Below, in pieces: positions 27,855 through 37,985 of a stretch of 64,000 nucleotides of DNA. The notes under the pieces are model-generated. The model had not been told where the DNA came from and made no database searches. It was given only the letters and a program-made list of their open reading frames with translations. The position numbers and the translations under genes were made by a program. Position 1 is the stretch's first letter. Each line of letters opens with the position of its first letter. The DNA comes from Brevundimonas sp. (lineage in GTDB: Bacteria; Pseudomonadota; Alphaproteobacteria; Caulobacterales; Caulobacteraceae), in NCBI GenBank assembly GCA_003248965.1, contig QFQU01000020.1:1-64000 (forward strand), in the 5' to 3' direction.

Positions 27855-29183
27855 CTAGTGGATGGCTTCGCCGTGCTGGGTGTAGTCCAGCCCCTCGACC
27901 TCCTGATCCTTGCTGACGCGCAGGCCGGTGGTGAACTTGCAGATCATCAGGACGACGAAGGTGCCGACCGCGCTCCAGGCGATGGCGCCCAGGAGGCCCA
28001 CGGCCTGTTTCCAGACGGCGGCGCCCTCGGCCAGGGCGTTGACGCTGGTGGTGGCGAACAGGCCGGTCAAAAGGGCGCCGACGACGCCGCCGACCCCATG
28101 CACGCCGAAGGCGTCCAGACTGTCGTCGTATTTCAGCGCATGCTTCAGCCATACCGCGCCCGCATAGCAGGCCGGACCGGCGATCAGGCCGATGAAGAAG
28201 GCGCCTTTGGGATCGACGAAGCCGGCGGCGGGGGTGATGGCGACCAGACCGCCGACGATGCCGGACAGCAGGCCCAGCAGGGTCGGACGCTTGCGGTCGA
28301 ACCATTCGATCGTCATCCAGCCCAGGGCGGCTGCCCCGGCGGCGAGAATGGTGTTGAAGGCGGCGACGGCGGCCAGGGCGTCGGCGGCCCCGGCCGATCC
28401 GGCGTTGAAGCCCAGCCAGCCGACCAAGAGCAGGCCGGTTCCGATGGCGCTATAGGCCAGGTTGGCGGGGGCCATGTTGTCGCGTCCGAAGCCGTGACGC
28501 GGCCCCAGAACCAGGGCGCAGACCAGGCCGGCGACGCCCGCATTGACGTGGACCACCGCCCCGCCCGCGAAATCCAGCACGCCGAGACCGCCCAGCCAGC
28601 CGCCGCCCCAGACCTGGTGACAGATGGGCGCATAGACGATCAGGTGCCACAGACCGAAGAACAGCAGGCTGGCCGAGAACTTCATCCGCTCGGCGAAGGC
28701 CCCGGCGACCAGGGCCGGGGCGATGATGGCGAAGGTCATCTGGAAGCTGACGAACAGCAGTTCGGGCAGGCCAGGCAGCAGGGCGTTGGCCGTCTGCATC
28801 GTCACCCCGTTCAGGAAGGCCGCCTGAACCCCGCCGATCAGGCCGTTGATCGCGTCCGGCCCATGACTGAACGACAGGGAATAGCCGACCAGGAACCACA
28901 GCACCGAGACGATGGCGAAGGCCGCCGCCGACTGGGCGATGACGCTGATGATGTTCTTCTTCCTGACCATGCCGCCGTAGAACAGCGCCAGGCCCGGCAG
29001 GGTCATCAGGAGGACCAGGGCCGTGGAGGTCAGAATCCAGGCCGTCGCCGCCCCGTCCAGCACCAGCGGCGCCTGATGGGGCAGAAGGGCGGGCGCGGCC
29101 CAGGCTGGCGAGGACAGGGCTGGAGACGCCGCGAACGCCGCCCCCGCGGCGAGAGAGGCGGCGAGGGCGGCGGGTCGGATCAT
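27855..29183 (-). CDS. amtB: Ammonium transporter AmtB
   Basis: 442 residues. A signal peptide-like N-terminus is followed by eleven membrane helices. Family motifs are MVRKKNIISV, FAGGAVVHVNAGVAGLV with the conserved pore histidine (DFAGGAVVHVN), and FGVHGVGG near the C-terminus with the second pore histidine. It conducts ammonium/ammonia across the inner membrane. A PII gene (glnK) usually accompanies amtB; none is adjacent. It starts 34 bases after gltB on the same strand, so uptake and assimilation of ammonium are probably transcribed together. Confidence 0.95.
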   Translation of the reverse strand: MIRPAALAASLAAGAAFAASPALSSPAWAAPALLPHQAPLVLDGAATAWILTSTALVLLMTLPGLALFYGGMVRKKNIISVIAQSAAAFAIVSVLWFLVGYSLSFSHGPDAINGLIGGVQAAFLNGVTMQTANALLPGLPELLFVSFQMTFAIIAPALVAGAFAERMKFSASLLFFGLWHLIVYAPICHQVWGGGWLGGLGVLDFAGGAVVHVNAGVAGLVCALVLGPRHGFGRDNMAPANLAYSAIGTGLLLVGWLGFNAGSAGAADALAAVAAFNTILAAGAAALGWMTIEWFDRKRPTLLGLLSGIVGGLVAITPAAGFVDPKGAFFIGLIAGPACYAGAVWLKHALKYDDSLDAFGVHGVGGVVGALLTGLFATTSVNALAEGAAVWKQAVGLLGAIAWSAVGTFVVLMICKFTTGLRVSKDQEVEGLDYTQHGEAIH

Positions 29184-29217
29184 GCGGCGGTCTCGGGCAG
29201 GAGAGGGGAAAACCAGA

Positions 29218-32200
29218 TCAGGCGGAGGTCTTGAGCCGTTCCGATCGGGCGACGATCTCGGTCAGGGGCGCGATGCGGACGAAGCGTTGCAGGCTGGCGT
29301 CCCAATCGTTCAGCAGACGCCGCGCCAGAGGCGAGGCGGTCGCCGCCAGATGGGCCTCGATCAGGCCCTTCAGACGTTCGGCCGCCGCATCGTCCAGATC
29401 GGCTATGCCCGCCAGGTCGCCGTTCAGGGCGCGTTCGGCGGCGCCCGGCTGGTCCAGCACGAACAGCTCGCCGCCGCTCATGCCCGCCGCCAGGTTCCAG
29501 CCGACCGGACCCAGAACGACCACGCGGCCGCCGGTCATATATTCGCAGCCGTGCGCGCCCAGACCCTCGACCACGGCTTCCGCGCCCGAGTTCCTGACCG
29601 CGAACCGCTCGCCCGCCGCACCGGCCACGAACAGGCGGCCGGAGGTGGCGCCGTACAGGGTGGTGTTGCCGCAGATCAGCTGGTCCTCGCGCCATTCGGT
29701 CGTGCGGACCGAAATCTCGGCCCCCGACAGACCCTTGCCGACATAGTCGTTGGCCTCGCCCGTCAGGTGCAGTTCCAGACCCTTGGCGGCGAAGGCGCCG
29801 AAGCTCTGGCCCGCGATGCCTTCCAGCCGCAGCTTCAGGCGGCCCGCCGGTCCCTGCGCGCCGAAGCGGCGCACGATGGCCGAGGACACGGCGGCGCCCA
29901 CGGTTCGCTGCGTATTGTTCAGCGGATAGGACAACTCCAGCGTCTGGCCCCGGTCCAGGAAGCGGACGGCGTCCTTCAGCACGCGCGCGTCCAGGCTTTC
30001 GGCGATGGGCTTGCGGGCCGCCTTGTCGGCCCATTTGCCCGCCGCGCCCTCGTCCACCTGAACCAGCAGGGGGTTCAGGTCCAGATCGTCCAGATGCGAG
30101 CCGCCGCGACGCACCTGACGCAGCAGGTCGGTGCGGCCGATGATCTCGTCCATCGTCCGGGCGCCGATGGAGGCCAGGATTTCGCGCGTCTCCTCGGCGA
30201 TGAAGGTGAACAGATTGACCACCTTGTCCGGGGTGCCGGTGAACTTCTCGCGCAGGCGCTCGTCCTGGGAGCAGACGCCGACGGGGCAGGTATTGGAATG
30301 GCACTGGCGCACCATCAGACAGCCCATGGCGATCAGGGCGGCGGTGCCGACGCCGTATTCCTCGGCCCCCAGCATGGCGGCGATGACCACGTCGCGGCCG
30401 GTGCGGACGCCGCCGTCGGTCCTCAGCGTCACCGAGCCGCGCAGATTGTTCAGCGTCAGCACCTGATGGGCCTCGGCCAGGCCGATCTCCCACGGCAGGC
30501 CGGCGTGTTTGATCGAGGTCTGGGGCGAGGCGCCGGTGCCGCCGTTGTGGCCGGCGATCAGGATGGCGTCGGCGTTGGCCTTGGCCACCCCGGAGGCGAT
30601 GGCGCCGATGCCCGAGGCGGACACCAGCTTCACCGTCACCCGCGCATCGGGGTTGATGGCCTTCAGGTCGTAGATGAGCTGGGCCAGGTCCTCGATCGAA
30701 TAGATGTCGTGGTGCGGCGGCGGGCTGATCAGGGTCGTGCCGGGCACGGCGTGGCGCATCCGGGCGATGAATTCCGTGACCTTGAAGCCGGGCAGCTGGC
30801 CGCCCTCGCCGGGCTTGGCGCCCTGGGCCACCTTGATCTCGATCTCGCGACACTGGTTCAGATATTCGGCGGTGACGCCGAACCGGCCAGAGGCCACCTG
30901 TTTCACGGCCGAGTTGGCGTCGTCGCCATTCGGACGCGGATGATAGCGTTCCGGATCCTCGCCGCCCTCGCCCGAGACCGAGCGGGCGCCGATGCGGTTC
31001 ATGGCGATGTTCAGCGTCTCGTGCGCCTCTGGCCCAAGCGCGCCCAGCGACATGGCCTGGGTCAGGAAGCGGCGGCGGATGTCCGACACGCTCTCGACCT
31101 GGTCCAGCGGAATGGGCGTGCCTTCGCGGAAGTCCAGCAGGTCGCGCAGGGACAGGTCGGCCTGGGCGCGGACGACCTCGGAGAACTGCTTGAAGCGGCG
31201 ATAGTCGCCGCGGTTGCAGGCGTCCTGCAACATGTGGATGGTCCGGGCCTCATGGGCGTGGGCCTCGCCGCCCGAACGGATCTTGAAGAAGCCGCCGATG
31301 GCCGGGGAAGGCACGGCCTCGCCCCAGGCCACCTTGTGCCGCTTCATCGCCGCCTGCTCCAGACCGGCCAGGCCGATGCCGGAGATGCGCGACGGGGCGC
31401 CGGGGAAGAACTCGGCCGTCAGGGCCCGCGACAGGCCCAGCACCTCGAACTCGCAGCCGCCGCGATAGGCGGAGATGACGCTGATCCCCTTGCGGGCCAG
31501 GGTCTTCAACAGGCCCGCCTCGATCCCGGCCTTGTAGTTCAGACAGGCGTCGCGCAGCGTCAGGCCGGGATACAGGCCCCGGTCCAGACGCTCCTGGAAC
31601 AGGTCCTGGGCCAGCCAGGCGTTGACGGTGGTGGCGCCCACCCCGACCAGGACGGCGAACCCGTGCGGGTCCAGCGTCTCGGCGGTGCGGACCACGATGG
31701 AGCAGTAGGAGCGCAGACCGGCCTTGGTCAGGCGGCCGTGGACCCCGGCGGTGGCCAGGATCATCGGCGCGGCCAGACGATCCGCCGCCCCGTGCTGGTC
31801 GGTCAGGACGATCAGGGCGGCGCCGTCGCGGGCGGCGGCCTCGGCCTCGTCCATGATGCGGTCCAGGGCGGCGCGCAGACCGGCGCCGGGGCGGGCGTCG
31901 TCGGTCGGCAGGGCGTAGCTGCAGTCGATGACCACGGTCGAACCGGCGCCGACCGTCTCGATCATCCGCTCGTACATGCCGTTGGTCAGGACCGGGCTGT
32001 CCAGCACGAAGACGTCGGTCTGGGCCTCTTCCTCGGCCAGGATATTGCCCAGGTTCTTGAACCGGGTCTTCAGGCTCATGGCGCCGGCTTCACGCAGCGG
32101 GTCGATGGGCGGGTTCGTCACCTGCGAGAAGTTCTGGCGGAAATAGTGGCTCAGCGGACGCGGCAGGGCCGACAGAACGGCGGGCGGGGCGTCGTCGCCC

Positions 32201-33729
32201 ATGGAGCCGACCGCCTCCTTGCCGTCGCGCACCAGGGCGTCCAGCAGCAGGTCCAGATCCTCGCGGCTGTATCCGGCGGCGATCTGACGGCGGGTCAGGG
32301 CCTCGCCCGAGACCGAGCGCGGTTCCGGCCCTGGGCCGATGATCGGCTCCAGATCGACCATATTGTCCAGCCACGCCTCATAGGGGTGGGCGGCGGACAG
32401 GGCGTCGATGGCCTCATGCTCGTCATAGACGCGGCCATGCTTCAGATCGACGGCGATCAGCTTGCCGGGGCCGATGTGCAGGCGGCGCTTCACCCGGCTT
32501 TCGGGGATCGGCACCAGACCGGCCTCGGAGCCGGCCATCAGCAGGCCGTCGACGGTCTCGACGGCGCGCAGGGGACGCAGGCCGTTGCGGTCCTTGCCCG
32601 CCACGATCCAGCGGCCGTCGGCGGCGCAGATGGCGGCCGGGCCGTCCCACGGCTCCATCACCGCATTGCAATAGGCGTAGAAGGCCCGGTGTTCGGCGGG
32701 CATGACCACGTCGTCCTTGGCCCAGGCTTCGGGGATCAGCAGGGCCTTGGCCATCGGCGCGGGGCGACCGGCGTGGACCAGCACCTCCATGACGTTGTCG
32801 AGCGCCGCTGAGTCCGATCCGCCCGGCTGGACCACCGGCTTGACCTCGCGGTCGCGGTCGCCGAAGGCGCCGGCCGCCATGCGGATCTCGTGCGACTTCA
32901 TCCAGTTCAGATTGCCCTTCAGCGTGTTGATCTCGCCGTTGTGGGCCAACATGCGGAAGGGCTGGGCCAGCTTCCATTCGGGGAAGGTGTTGGTCGAATA
33001 GCGCTGGTGGAAGACGGCGTAGGCCGAGACGAAGCGCGGGTCCTCCAGGTCGGGATACAGGTCGCCCAGCAGTTCGGCGCGCACCATGCCCTTATAGGCG
33101 ATGGAGCGGGCGGACAGGGTGCAGATATAGACGCCGGGCAGGTTCTCGGTCTTGACCGTCTTCTCGATGCGGCGGCGGCACAGATACAGTTCCCGCTCCA
33201 GCGCCTCGCCGTTCAGCGGCAGGCCCGCGTCGTCCAGCGGCGGGGCCAGCATGATCTGTTCGATCTCGGGCCGGGTCGCCCCGGCCTTGGTCCCGACAAC
33301 CGACAGGTCGATGGGCGTCTGGCGCCAGCCATAGATCCAGAAACCGGCGCGCAGGGCCTCGGTCTCGACGATGGCGCGGGCGCGGTCCTGGGCGCCCAGG
33401 TCGGTGCGCGGCAGGAAGACCTGGCCGACGCAGATCGGCCCAGGACGCAGGGACTGGCCGATGGAGGCCACCTGTTCGGCGAAGAAGCCTTGCGGCAGTT
33501 CGGCCATGATGCCCGCGCCGTCGCCCGACAGGCCGTCGGGATCGACCGCGCCCCGGTGGGCCACGGCCTTCAGGCTGCGGATCGCATAGTCGACCACGTC
33601 GCGGCGCGGCGTGCCGTCGATGGAGCAGACCAGGCCCACGCCGCAGGCGTCGCGCTCAGAACTGCGGTCATAGGCGTTTGCGGCTTCCAGCCGGTCGCGG
33701 GTTTCGTTGTAGGTGTCTAACCAGGTCAT
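29218..33729 (-). CDS. gltB: Glutamate synthase (NADPH) large subunit
   Basis: About 1503 residues from the ATG at 33729 (a TTG four codons earlier is possible). The class II glutaminase domain starts with the nucleophile cysteine in DACGVGLV after a short propeptide; then come the central domain, the FMN synthase domain (SGEGGEDPERY, GVTAEYLNQC, GAKPGEGGQLPG) with the 3Fe-4S cysteines in MVRQCHSNTCPVGVC, and the beta-helix C-terminus. It makes two glutamates from glutamine and 2-oxoglutarate with GltD. The subunit order is gltD-gltB, with a REP-like repeat between them. Confidence 0.98.
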   Translation of the reverse strand: MTWLDTYNETRDRLEAANAYDRSSERDACGVGLVCSIDGTPRRDVVDYAIRSLKAVAHRGAVDPDGLSGDGAGIMAELPQGFFAEQVASIGQSLRPGPICVGQVFLPRTDLGAQDRARAIVETEALRAGFWIYGWRQTPIDLSVVGTKAGATRPEIEQIMLAPPLDDAGLPLNGEALERELYLCRRRIEKTVKTENLPGVYICTLSARSIAYKGMVRAELLGDLYPDLEDPRFVSAYAVFHQRYSTNTFPEWKLAQPFRMLAHNGEINTLKGNLNWMKSHEIRMAAGAFGDRDREVKPVVQPGGSDSAALDNVMEVLVHAGRPAPMAKALLIPEAWAKDDVVMPAEHRAFYAYCNAVMEPWDGPAAICAADGRWIVAGKDRNGLRPLRAVETVDGLLMAGSEAGLVPIPESRVKRRLHIGPGKLIAVDLKHGRVYDEHEAIDALSAAHPYEAWLDNMVDLEPIIGPGPEPRSVSGEALTRRQIAAGYSREDLDLLLDALVRDGKEAVGSMGDDAPPAVLSALPRPLSHYFRQNFSQVTNPPIDPLREAGAMSLKTRFKNLGNILAEEEAQTDVFVLDSPVLTNGMYERMIETVGAGSTVVIDCSYALPTDDARPGAGLRAALDRIMDEAEAAARDGAALIVLTDQHGAADRLAAPMILATAGVHGRLTKAGLRSYCSIVVRTAETLDPHGFAVLVGVGATTVNAWLAQDLFQERLDRGLYPGLTLRDACLNYKAGIEAGLLKTLARKGISVISAYRGGCEFEVLGLSRALTAEFFPGAPSRISGIGLAGLEQAAMKRHKVAWGEAVPSPAIGGFFKIRSGGEAHAHEARTIHMLQDACNRGDYRRFKQFSEVVRAQADLSLRDLLDFREGTPIPLDQVESVSDIRRRFLTQAMSLGALGPEAHETLNIAMNRIGARSVSGEGGEDPERYHPRPNGDDANSAVKQVASGRFGVTAEYLNQCREIEIKVAQGAKPGEGGQLPGFKVTEFIARMRHAVPGTTLISPPPHHDIYSIEDLAQLIYDLKAINPDARVTVKLVSASGIGAIASGVAKANADAILIAGHNGGTGASPQTSIKHAGLPWEIGLAEAHQVLTLNNLRGSVTLRTDGGVRTGRDVVIAAMLGAEEYGVGTAALIAMGCLMVRQCHSNTCPVGVCSQDERLREKFTGTPDKVVNLFTFIAEETREILASIGARTMDEIIGRTDLLRQVRRGGSHLDDLDLNPLLVQVDEGAAGKWADKAARKPIAESLDARVLKDAVRFLDRGQTLELSYPLNNTQRTVGAAVSSAIVRRFGAQGPAGRLKLRLEGIAGQSFGAFAAKGLELHLTGEANDYVGKGLSGAEISVRTTEWREDQLICGNTTLYGATSGRLFVAGAAGERFAVRNSGAEAVVEGLGAHGCEYMTGGRVVVLGPVGWNLAAGMSGGELFVLDQPGAAERALNGDLAGIADLDDAAAERLKGLIEAHLAATASPLARRLLNDWDASLQRFVRIAPLTEIVARSERLKTSA

Positions 33730-33746
33730 AAGCTTACCCAACCCCT

Positions 33747-33877
33747 CCGCTCATCCCCGCGAAGGCGGGGAGCCAGTGCTGTCGCGAGACGCCGGTGTCA
33801 GGGATAAAAATCGTTGATCCGTCTGCTCCGTCGGAGCGCCCAGAGATCTGGGTCCCCGCCTTCGCGGGGATGAGCGG
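33747..33877. repeat. REP-like inverted repeat, 25-base perfect arms
   Basis: Arms 33747-33771 and 33853-33877 are perfect reverse complements with an internal CCCCGCGAAGGCGGGG palindrome. It lies in the 162-base gap between gltD and gltB on the same transcript, where it may stabilise mRNA or lower expression of gltB relative to gltD. Confidence 0.8.
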
Positions 33878-33891
33878 AAGTTTGAGGACGG

Positions 33892-35319
33892 TCATGCCGC
33901 GACCTCCTCGGTGCGGGTCTTGAAGTAGCGGTCGATCTCGGCGGCGGCGTCCTGGCCTTCACGGACGGCCCAGACGACCAGAGAGGCCCCGCGCACCGCG
34001 TCGCCGGCGGCGAAGACGCCGGGCAGGCTGGTGGCGAAGCTGACGGCGCCGACCTTGATCGTGCCGTCGTCGCGCAGGCGAAGATCTGGTTCGTGCGCCG
34101 CGAACGGCTCGGGCGAGAAGCCCAAGGCCTCGATGACGATGTCGGCCGGCACGTCGAAGTCGGCGCCGGGAACGGGCACGATGTCGCGACGCTGGCCGGG
34201 GGCGGCCTCGGTCAGCTGCATCCGCGCGGCGCGGACGCCGGTGACGGTGTCGCCTTGGGACAGCAGGGCCTTGGGCGCGCCCAGCCATTCGAAGACGACG
34301 CCTTCCTCCTCGGCGTTGACGACCTCGCGCGCGGAGCCCGGCATGTTCTCACGGTCGCGGCGATAGAGGCAGGTGACGGATGCCGCGCCCTGACGGATGG
34401 CGGTGCGGACGCAGTCCATGGCGGTGTCGCCGCCGCCGATCACGACCACCCGCTTGCCGCGCGCCTCGTGCCAGCCGTCCTGTTCGGCGTCGCCCAGGTC
34501 GCGGCGGTTCTGATGCGTCAGATAGGACAGGGCCTCGACCGTCGAATCCGGCCCGCGACCGGGCGCCGACAGGATGCGCGGCTGATAGACGCCCATGGCC
34601 AGCAGGACGACGTCGTGGCGGTCGCGCAGCTCGGTCAGGGTCACGTCCTTGCCGACCTCGCAGCCCAGCACGAAGCGGACGCCGCCCTCGGCCAGACGAT
34701 CCACGCGGCGCTGGACCACGTGCTTCTCCAGCTTGAAGCCGGGGATGCCGTAGATCAGCAGGCCGCCCGCGCGGTCGTGCCGGTCATAGATCGTGACTTG
34801 ATAGCCTTCGGAACGCAGCCGGTCGGCGGCGGCCAGACCGGCCGGACCCGCGCCGACGATCCCCACGGTCTCGCCGCGTTCGGCGGCGGGGCGGATCGGT
34901 TCGACCCAGCCCTTTTCCCACGCCTGATCGCCCAGCCAGGCCTCGACCGAGCCGATGGTCACGGCGTCCCAGCCGGACTGGTTCAGGGTGCAGCCGCCCT
35001 CGCACAGCCGGTCCTGCGGGCAGATGCGGCCGCAGATTTCGGGCATGGTCGAGGTCTGGGACGACACGCGCCAGGCCTCGCGCGCCTCGTTCTCGGCCGA
35101 CAGACGAAGCCAGTCGGGAATGTTGTTCTGAAGCGGGCAGGCGTTCTGGCAGAACGGCACGCCGCAGTCGGTGCAGCGCGACGCCTGTTTCTCGGCCGTC
35201 TCGGTCGAGGGCGGAATCGTGATCTCTCCGAACCCGCGCGCGCGCAGCTCGGCCGAGGCCTTGGACAGGCGGCGGGGTTCGACGACGAATGTCCCGCCTT
35301 GCTTCAGGGTCTTATGCAT
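33892..35319 (-). CDS. gltD: Glutamate synthase small subunit
   Basis: 475 residues from the ATG at 35319; ATG at 35328 is a close alternative, and ribosome sites are weak for both. N-terminal cysteines for iron-sulfur clusters (RCTDCGVPFC, EICGRICPQDRLCEGGC) are followed by the FAD site (VGIVGAGPAGLAAADRL) and the NADPH site (VVVIGGGDTAMDCV). It passes electrons from NADPH to GltB. It diverges from the glucose dehydrogenase gene across an AT-rich control region. Confidence 0.95.
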   Translation of the reverse strand: MHKTLKQGGTFVVEPRRLSKASAELRARGFGEITIPPSTETAEKQASRCTDCGVPFCQNACPLQNNIPDWLRLSAENEAREAWRVSSQTSTMPEICGRICPQDRLCEGGCTLNQSGWDAVTIGSVEAWLGDQAWEKGWVEPIRPAAERGETVGIVGAGPAGLAAADRLRSEGYQVTIYDRHDRAGGLLIYGIPGFKLEKHVVQRRVDRLAEGGVRFVLGCEVGKDVTLTELRDRHDVVLLAMGVYQPRILSAPGRGPDSTVEALSYLTHQNRRDLGDAEQDGWHEARGKRVVVIGGGDTAMDCVRTAIRQGAASVTCLYRRDRENMPGSAREVVNAEEEGVVFEWLGAPKALLSQGDTVTGVRAARMQLTEAAPGQRRDIVPVPGADFDVPADIVIEALGFSPEPFAAHEPDLRLRDDGTIKVGAVSFATSLPGVFAAGDAVRGASLVVWAVREGQDAAAEIDRYFKTRTEEVAA

Positions 35320-35344
35320 GTCTCGCATATGCCGCAAAGCCGCG

Positions 35345-35543
35345 CGTAAAGGCAAATATTATCGTATTATCGGGAGTTTGTCGGAAAAAATAGCAATAAA
35401 CATCCTTTCATTTTCTAAAAATCGGAGGATCGTGCCGAAATCGCGTTGTGCGGGGCAACAGGATTTTGGTTCCGTGGTGCGACATTAGGAACCAGCCCCA
35501 TATTGGTGCGTTGGCAGGTTCTAACCTAGACAGGAGCTCGACC
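35345..35543. promoter_or_regulatory. AT-rich divergent control region between gltD and gcd
   Basis: About 120 bases (35350-35470) are conspicuously A/T-rich against a GC-rich genome, with runs AAAAAA and TTCTAAAAAT and a TATTATCGTATTATCG repeat. No sigma-54 GG...GC element and no clear sigma-70 pair could be fixed. It probably carries promoters for both genes. A CAGGAG ribosome site for gcd closes it. Confidence 0.45.
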
Positions 35544-37970
35544 ATGCCGCGTTGGACCACCCCCGCCAGCCTGGGCGGCTGGCTGACCCTGCTTCTGGGG
35601 ATCGTGCTGGCGGTTATCGGCGTGGTGCTGACCGTCGGCGGGGCTCAGCTCATGATGCTGGGCGGCTCCTGGTACTATCTGCTCGCGGGCCTGGGGCTGA
35701 TCGTCTCGGGCCTTTTGCTTGTCTGCCGCGATGTTCGCGGGGCCTGGCTTTACGGCGCAATCTTCATTCTGACCTTGGTCTGGGCGTTGTGGGAGCGGGG
35801 TCTGAACGGTTGGGCGCTGATCCCGCGCCTGGTCGGGCCGCTGGTCCTGATGTTCCTGGTCCTGGCGACCTTGCCGGTGCTGAAACCCGGCAAGGGCAGG
35901 CGTGCAGGGCTGGCGGCGATCGGCCTGGCCGTCGCCACGGTGGTGTTCGGTTTCGCGGTCGGCCAGGTCAACCGGCCCGGCGTCGACAGCCCCGTGCCGG
36001 GGCCGCGCGGTCCGTTCGGCGATCCGGCCCTGATCAAGGCGGGGATGGACTGGCCGGCCTATGGCGGCTCGGACGCCGCCCAACGCTATTCGCCGCTGAC
36101 CCAGATAAACAAGGACAATGTGGGGCAGTTGCAGCGTGCCTGGACCTTCCGCACCGGCGATCTGCCGGGCGAACGCTGGGGCGCCGAGACGACGCCGCTG
36201 AAGATCGGGAACACGGTCTATCTCTGCTCGGCGCGCAACAAGATGTTCGCCCTGGACGCCGCCACCGGTCAGCAGAAATGGGCCTATGACCCCAAGGTGC
36301 CGGACGATCAGATTCCCTATACGGCCGCCTGCCGGGGCGTGACCTATTACGCCGTGCCGAACGTCGATCAGGCCCAGCCCTGCGCCACCCGTGTGATCGA
36401 AGGCACGCTGGACGGCCGCATCATCGCCGTGGACGCCAGGACCGGCGCGCCCTGCCCGGCCTTCGGAACCAATGGCGCGGTCAGCATCAAGGAAGGGATG
36501 GGCAATCCCTACCCCGGCATGGTGTCGATCACCTCGGCGCCGGTCATCGTGCGCGGCGTCATCGTCACCGGACATCAGGTGCTGGACGGGCAGAAGCGCT
36601 GGAACGCGTCCGGCGTGATCCAGGGTTATGACGCCGTGACGGGTAAGCTGCGCTTCGCCTGGGACATGATGCGGCCCGACATCACGACCGCCCCGCCGGC
36701 GGGTCAGACCTATACCCCCGGCACGCCGAACATGTGGACGACGGCGACGGGCGACGAGGCCCTGGGCCTGGTCTATCTGCCGATGGGCAACTCGGCCGCA
36801 GACTATTATTCCAGCCTGCGCCGTCCAGCCGAGGATCAGTATTCCAGCGCCCTGGTCGCGCTGGACGTCACGACCGGCAAACCGCGCTGGAGCTATCAGA
36901 CGGTGCGTCGCGACGTGTGGGACTATGACCTGGGCTCGCAGGTCACGCTGGTGGACCTGCCGACCGGCGGGGGCGTGACCCCGGCGGTCATCCTGCCGTC
37001 CAAGCGCGGCGAGATCTTCGTGCTGGATCGCCGCACGGGCCGGCCGCTGCACGGGGTCGAGGATCGGATGGCGCCGGGCGGCGGCGTCGAGCCCGCCCAA
37101 CGCGCCCGCACCCAGCCCTATTCCCTGTTCAACAGCCTGGCCAAGCCGGTCCTGACCGAGCGGGACATGTGGGGCATGTCGCCCATCGACCAGATGATCT
37201 GCCGCATCCAGTTCAAGAAGGCGTCCTACGAGGGCGAGTTCACCGCCCCCACGGTCGACCGTCGCTGGATTCAATACCCTGGCTACAACGGAGGCTCGGA
37301 TTGGGGCAGCGTCGCCCTGGACCCCCGCCGTGGCGTGATCGTCGCCAACTATAACGACATGCCCAACTACAATCGCCTGGTGCCCCGCGCCGAGGCCGAC
37401 AAGCTGGGCTGGTTCTCGCGCGACGACCCCCGCTACATCCAGCGCGAGAAGGAGCTGGCCAACCGGGGCGGCAATCTGTCCAAGGCCGAGGGCGCGGGCG
37501 ATCCGCAGGAGGGCGTGCCCTACGCCATCGACGTCAACGCCGGCTGGCGCCTGCCGTTTACGGGTCTGCTGTGCAAACAGCCTCCCTATGGCGGCATCCG
37601 CGCCATCGACGTGGTCAGCGGCCGGATCCTGTGGGACCGCCCGTTCGGCACGGCGCGCAAGAACGGACCGTTCGGTATTCCGTCCATGCTGCCGCTGGAG
37701 ATCGGCACGCCCAACAACGGCGGCTCGGTGGTCACGGCGGGCGGGCTGATCTTCATCGCCTCGGCGACCGACGACCTGATCCGCGCCATCGACATCGAGA
37801 CCGGCAAGACGATCTGGTCCGACGTCCTGCCCGCCGGCGGCCAGGCCAATCCGATGATCTATGAGCAGGACGGCCGCCAGTATCTGGTGATCGTCGCCGC
37901 CGGCCATCACTTCATGCAGACGCCGGAGGGCGATTACGTCATCGCCTATGCTCTGCCGCAGCGCGGCTGA
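35544..37970 (+). CDS. gcd: Membrane-bound PQQ-dependent glucose (quinate/shikimate-type) dehydrogenase
   Basis: 808 residues from the ATG at 35544 with a CAGGAG site. Five membrane helices (residues 10-140) anchor a periplasmic eight-bladed propeller: the start DWPAYGGSDAAQRYSPLTQIN, the W-docking blades and DYDLGSQVTLVDLPTGGG are all typical. It oxidises glucose to gluconolactone with PQQ and passes electrons to ubiquinone. PQQ synthesis genes are not in the window. The substrate could also be quinate or shikimate, since these enzymes share this fold. A terminator hairpin follows. Confidence 0.93.
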   Translation: MPRWTTPASLGGWLTLLLGIVLAVIGVVLTVGGAQLMMLGGSWYYLLAGLGLIVSGLLLVCRDVRGAWLYGAIFILTLVWALWERGLNGWALIPRLVGPLVLMFLVLATLPVLKPGKGRRAGLAAIGLAVATVVFGFAVGQVNRPGVDSPVPGPRGPFGDPALIKAGMDWPAYGGSDAAQRYSPLTQINKDNVGQLQRAWTFRTGDLPGERWGAETTPLKIGNTVYLCSARNKMFALDAATGQQKWAYDPKVPDDQIPYTAACRGVTYYAVPNVDQAQPCATRVIEGTLDGRIIAVDARTGAPCPAFGTNGAVSIKEGMGNPYPGMVSITSAPVIVRGVIVTGHQVLDGQKRWNASGVIQGYDAVTGKLRFAWDMMRPDITTAPPAGQTYTPGTPNMWTTATGDEALGLVYLPMGNSAADYYSSLRRPAEDQYSSALVALDVTTGKPRWSYQTVRRDVWDYDLGSQVTLVDLPTGGGVTPAVILPSKRGEIFVLDRRTGRPLHGVEDRMAPGGGVEPAQRARTQPYSLFNSLAKPVLTERDMWGMSPIDQMICRIQFKKASYEGEFTAPTVDRRWIQYPGYNGGSDWGSVALDPRRGVIVANYNDMPNYNRLVPRAEADKLGWFSRDDPRYIQREKELANRGGNLSKAEGAGDPQEGVPYAIDVNAGWRLPFTGLLCKQPPYGGIRAIDVVSGRILWDRPFGTARKNGPFGIPSMLPLEIGTPNNGGSVVTAGGLIFIASATDDLIRAIDIETGKTIWSDVLPAGGQANPMIYEQDGRQYLVIVAAGHHFMQTPEGDYVIAYALPQRG

Positions 37971-37985
37971 GACCACGCACCAATC

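Noticed and set aside
29182..32811. A very long plus-strand open frame opposite gltB
   Set aside because: Antisense shadow of a GC-rich gene; gltB has clear motifs throughout and the opposite frame is low-complexity without a ribosome site.
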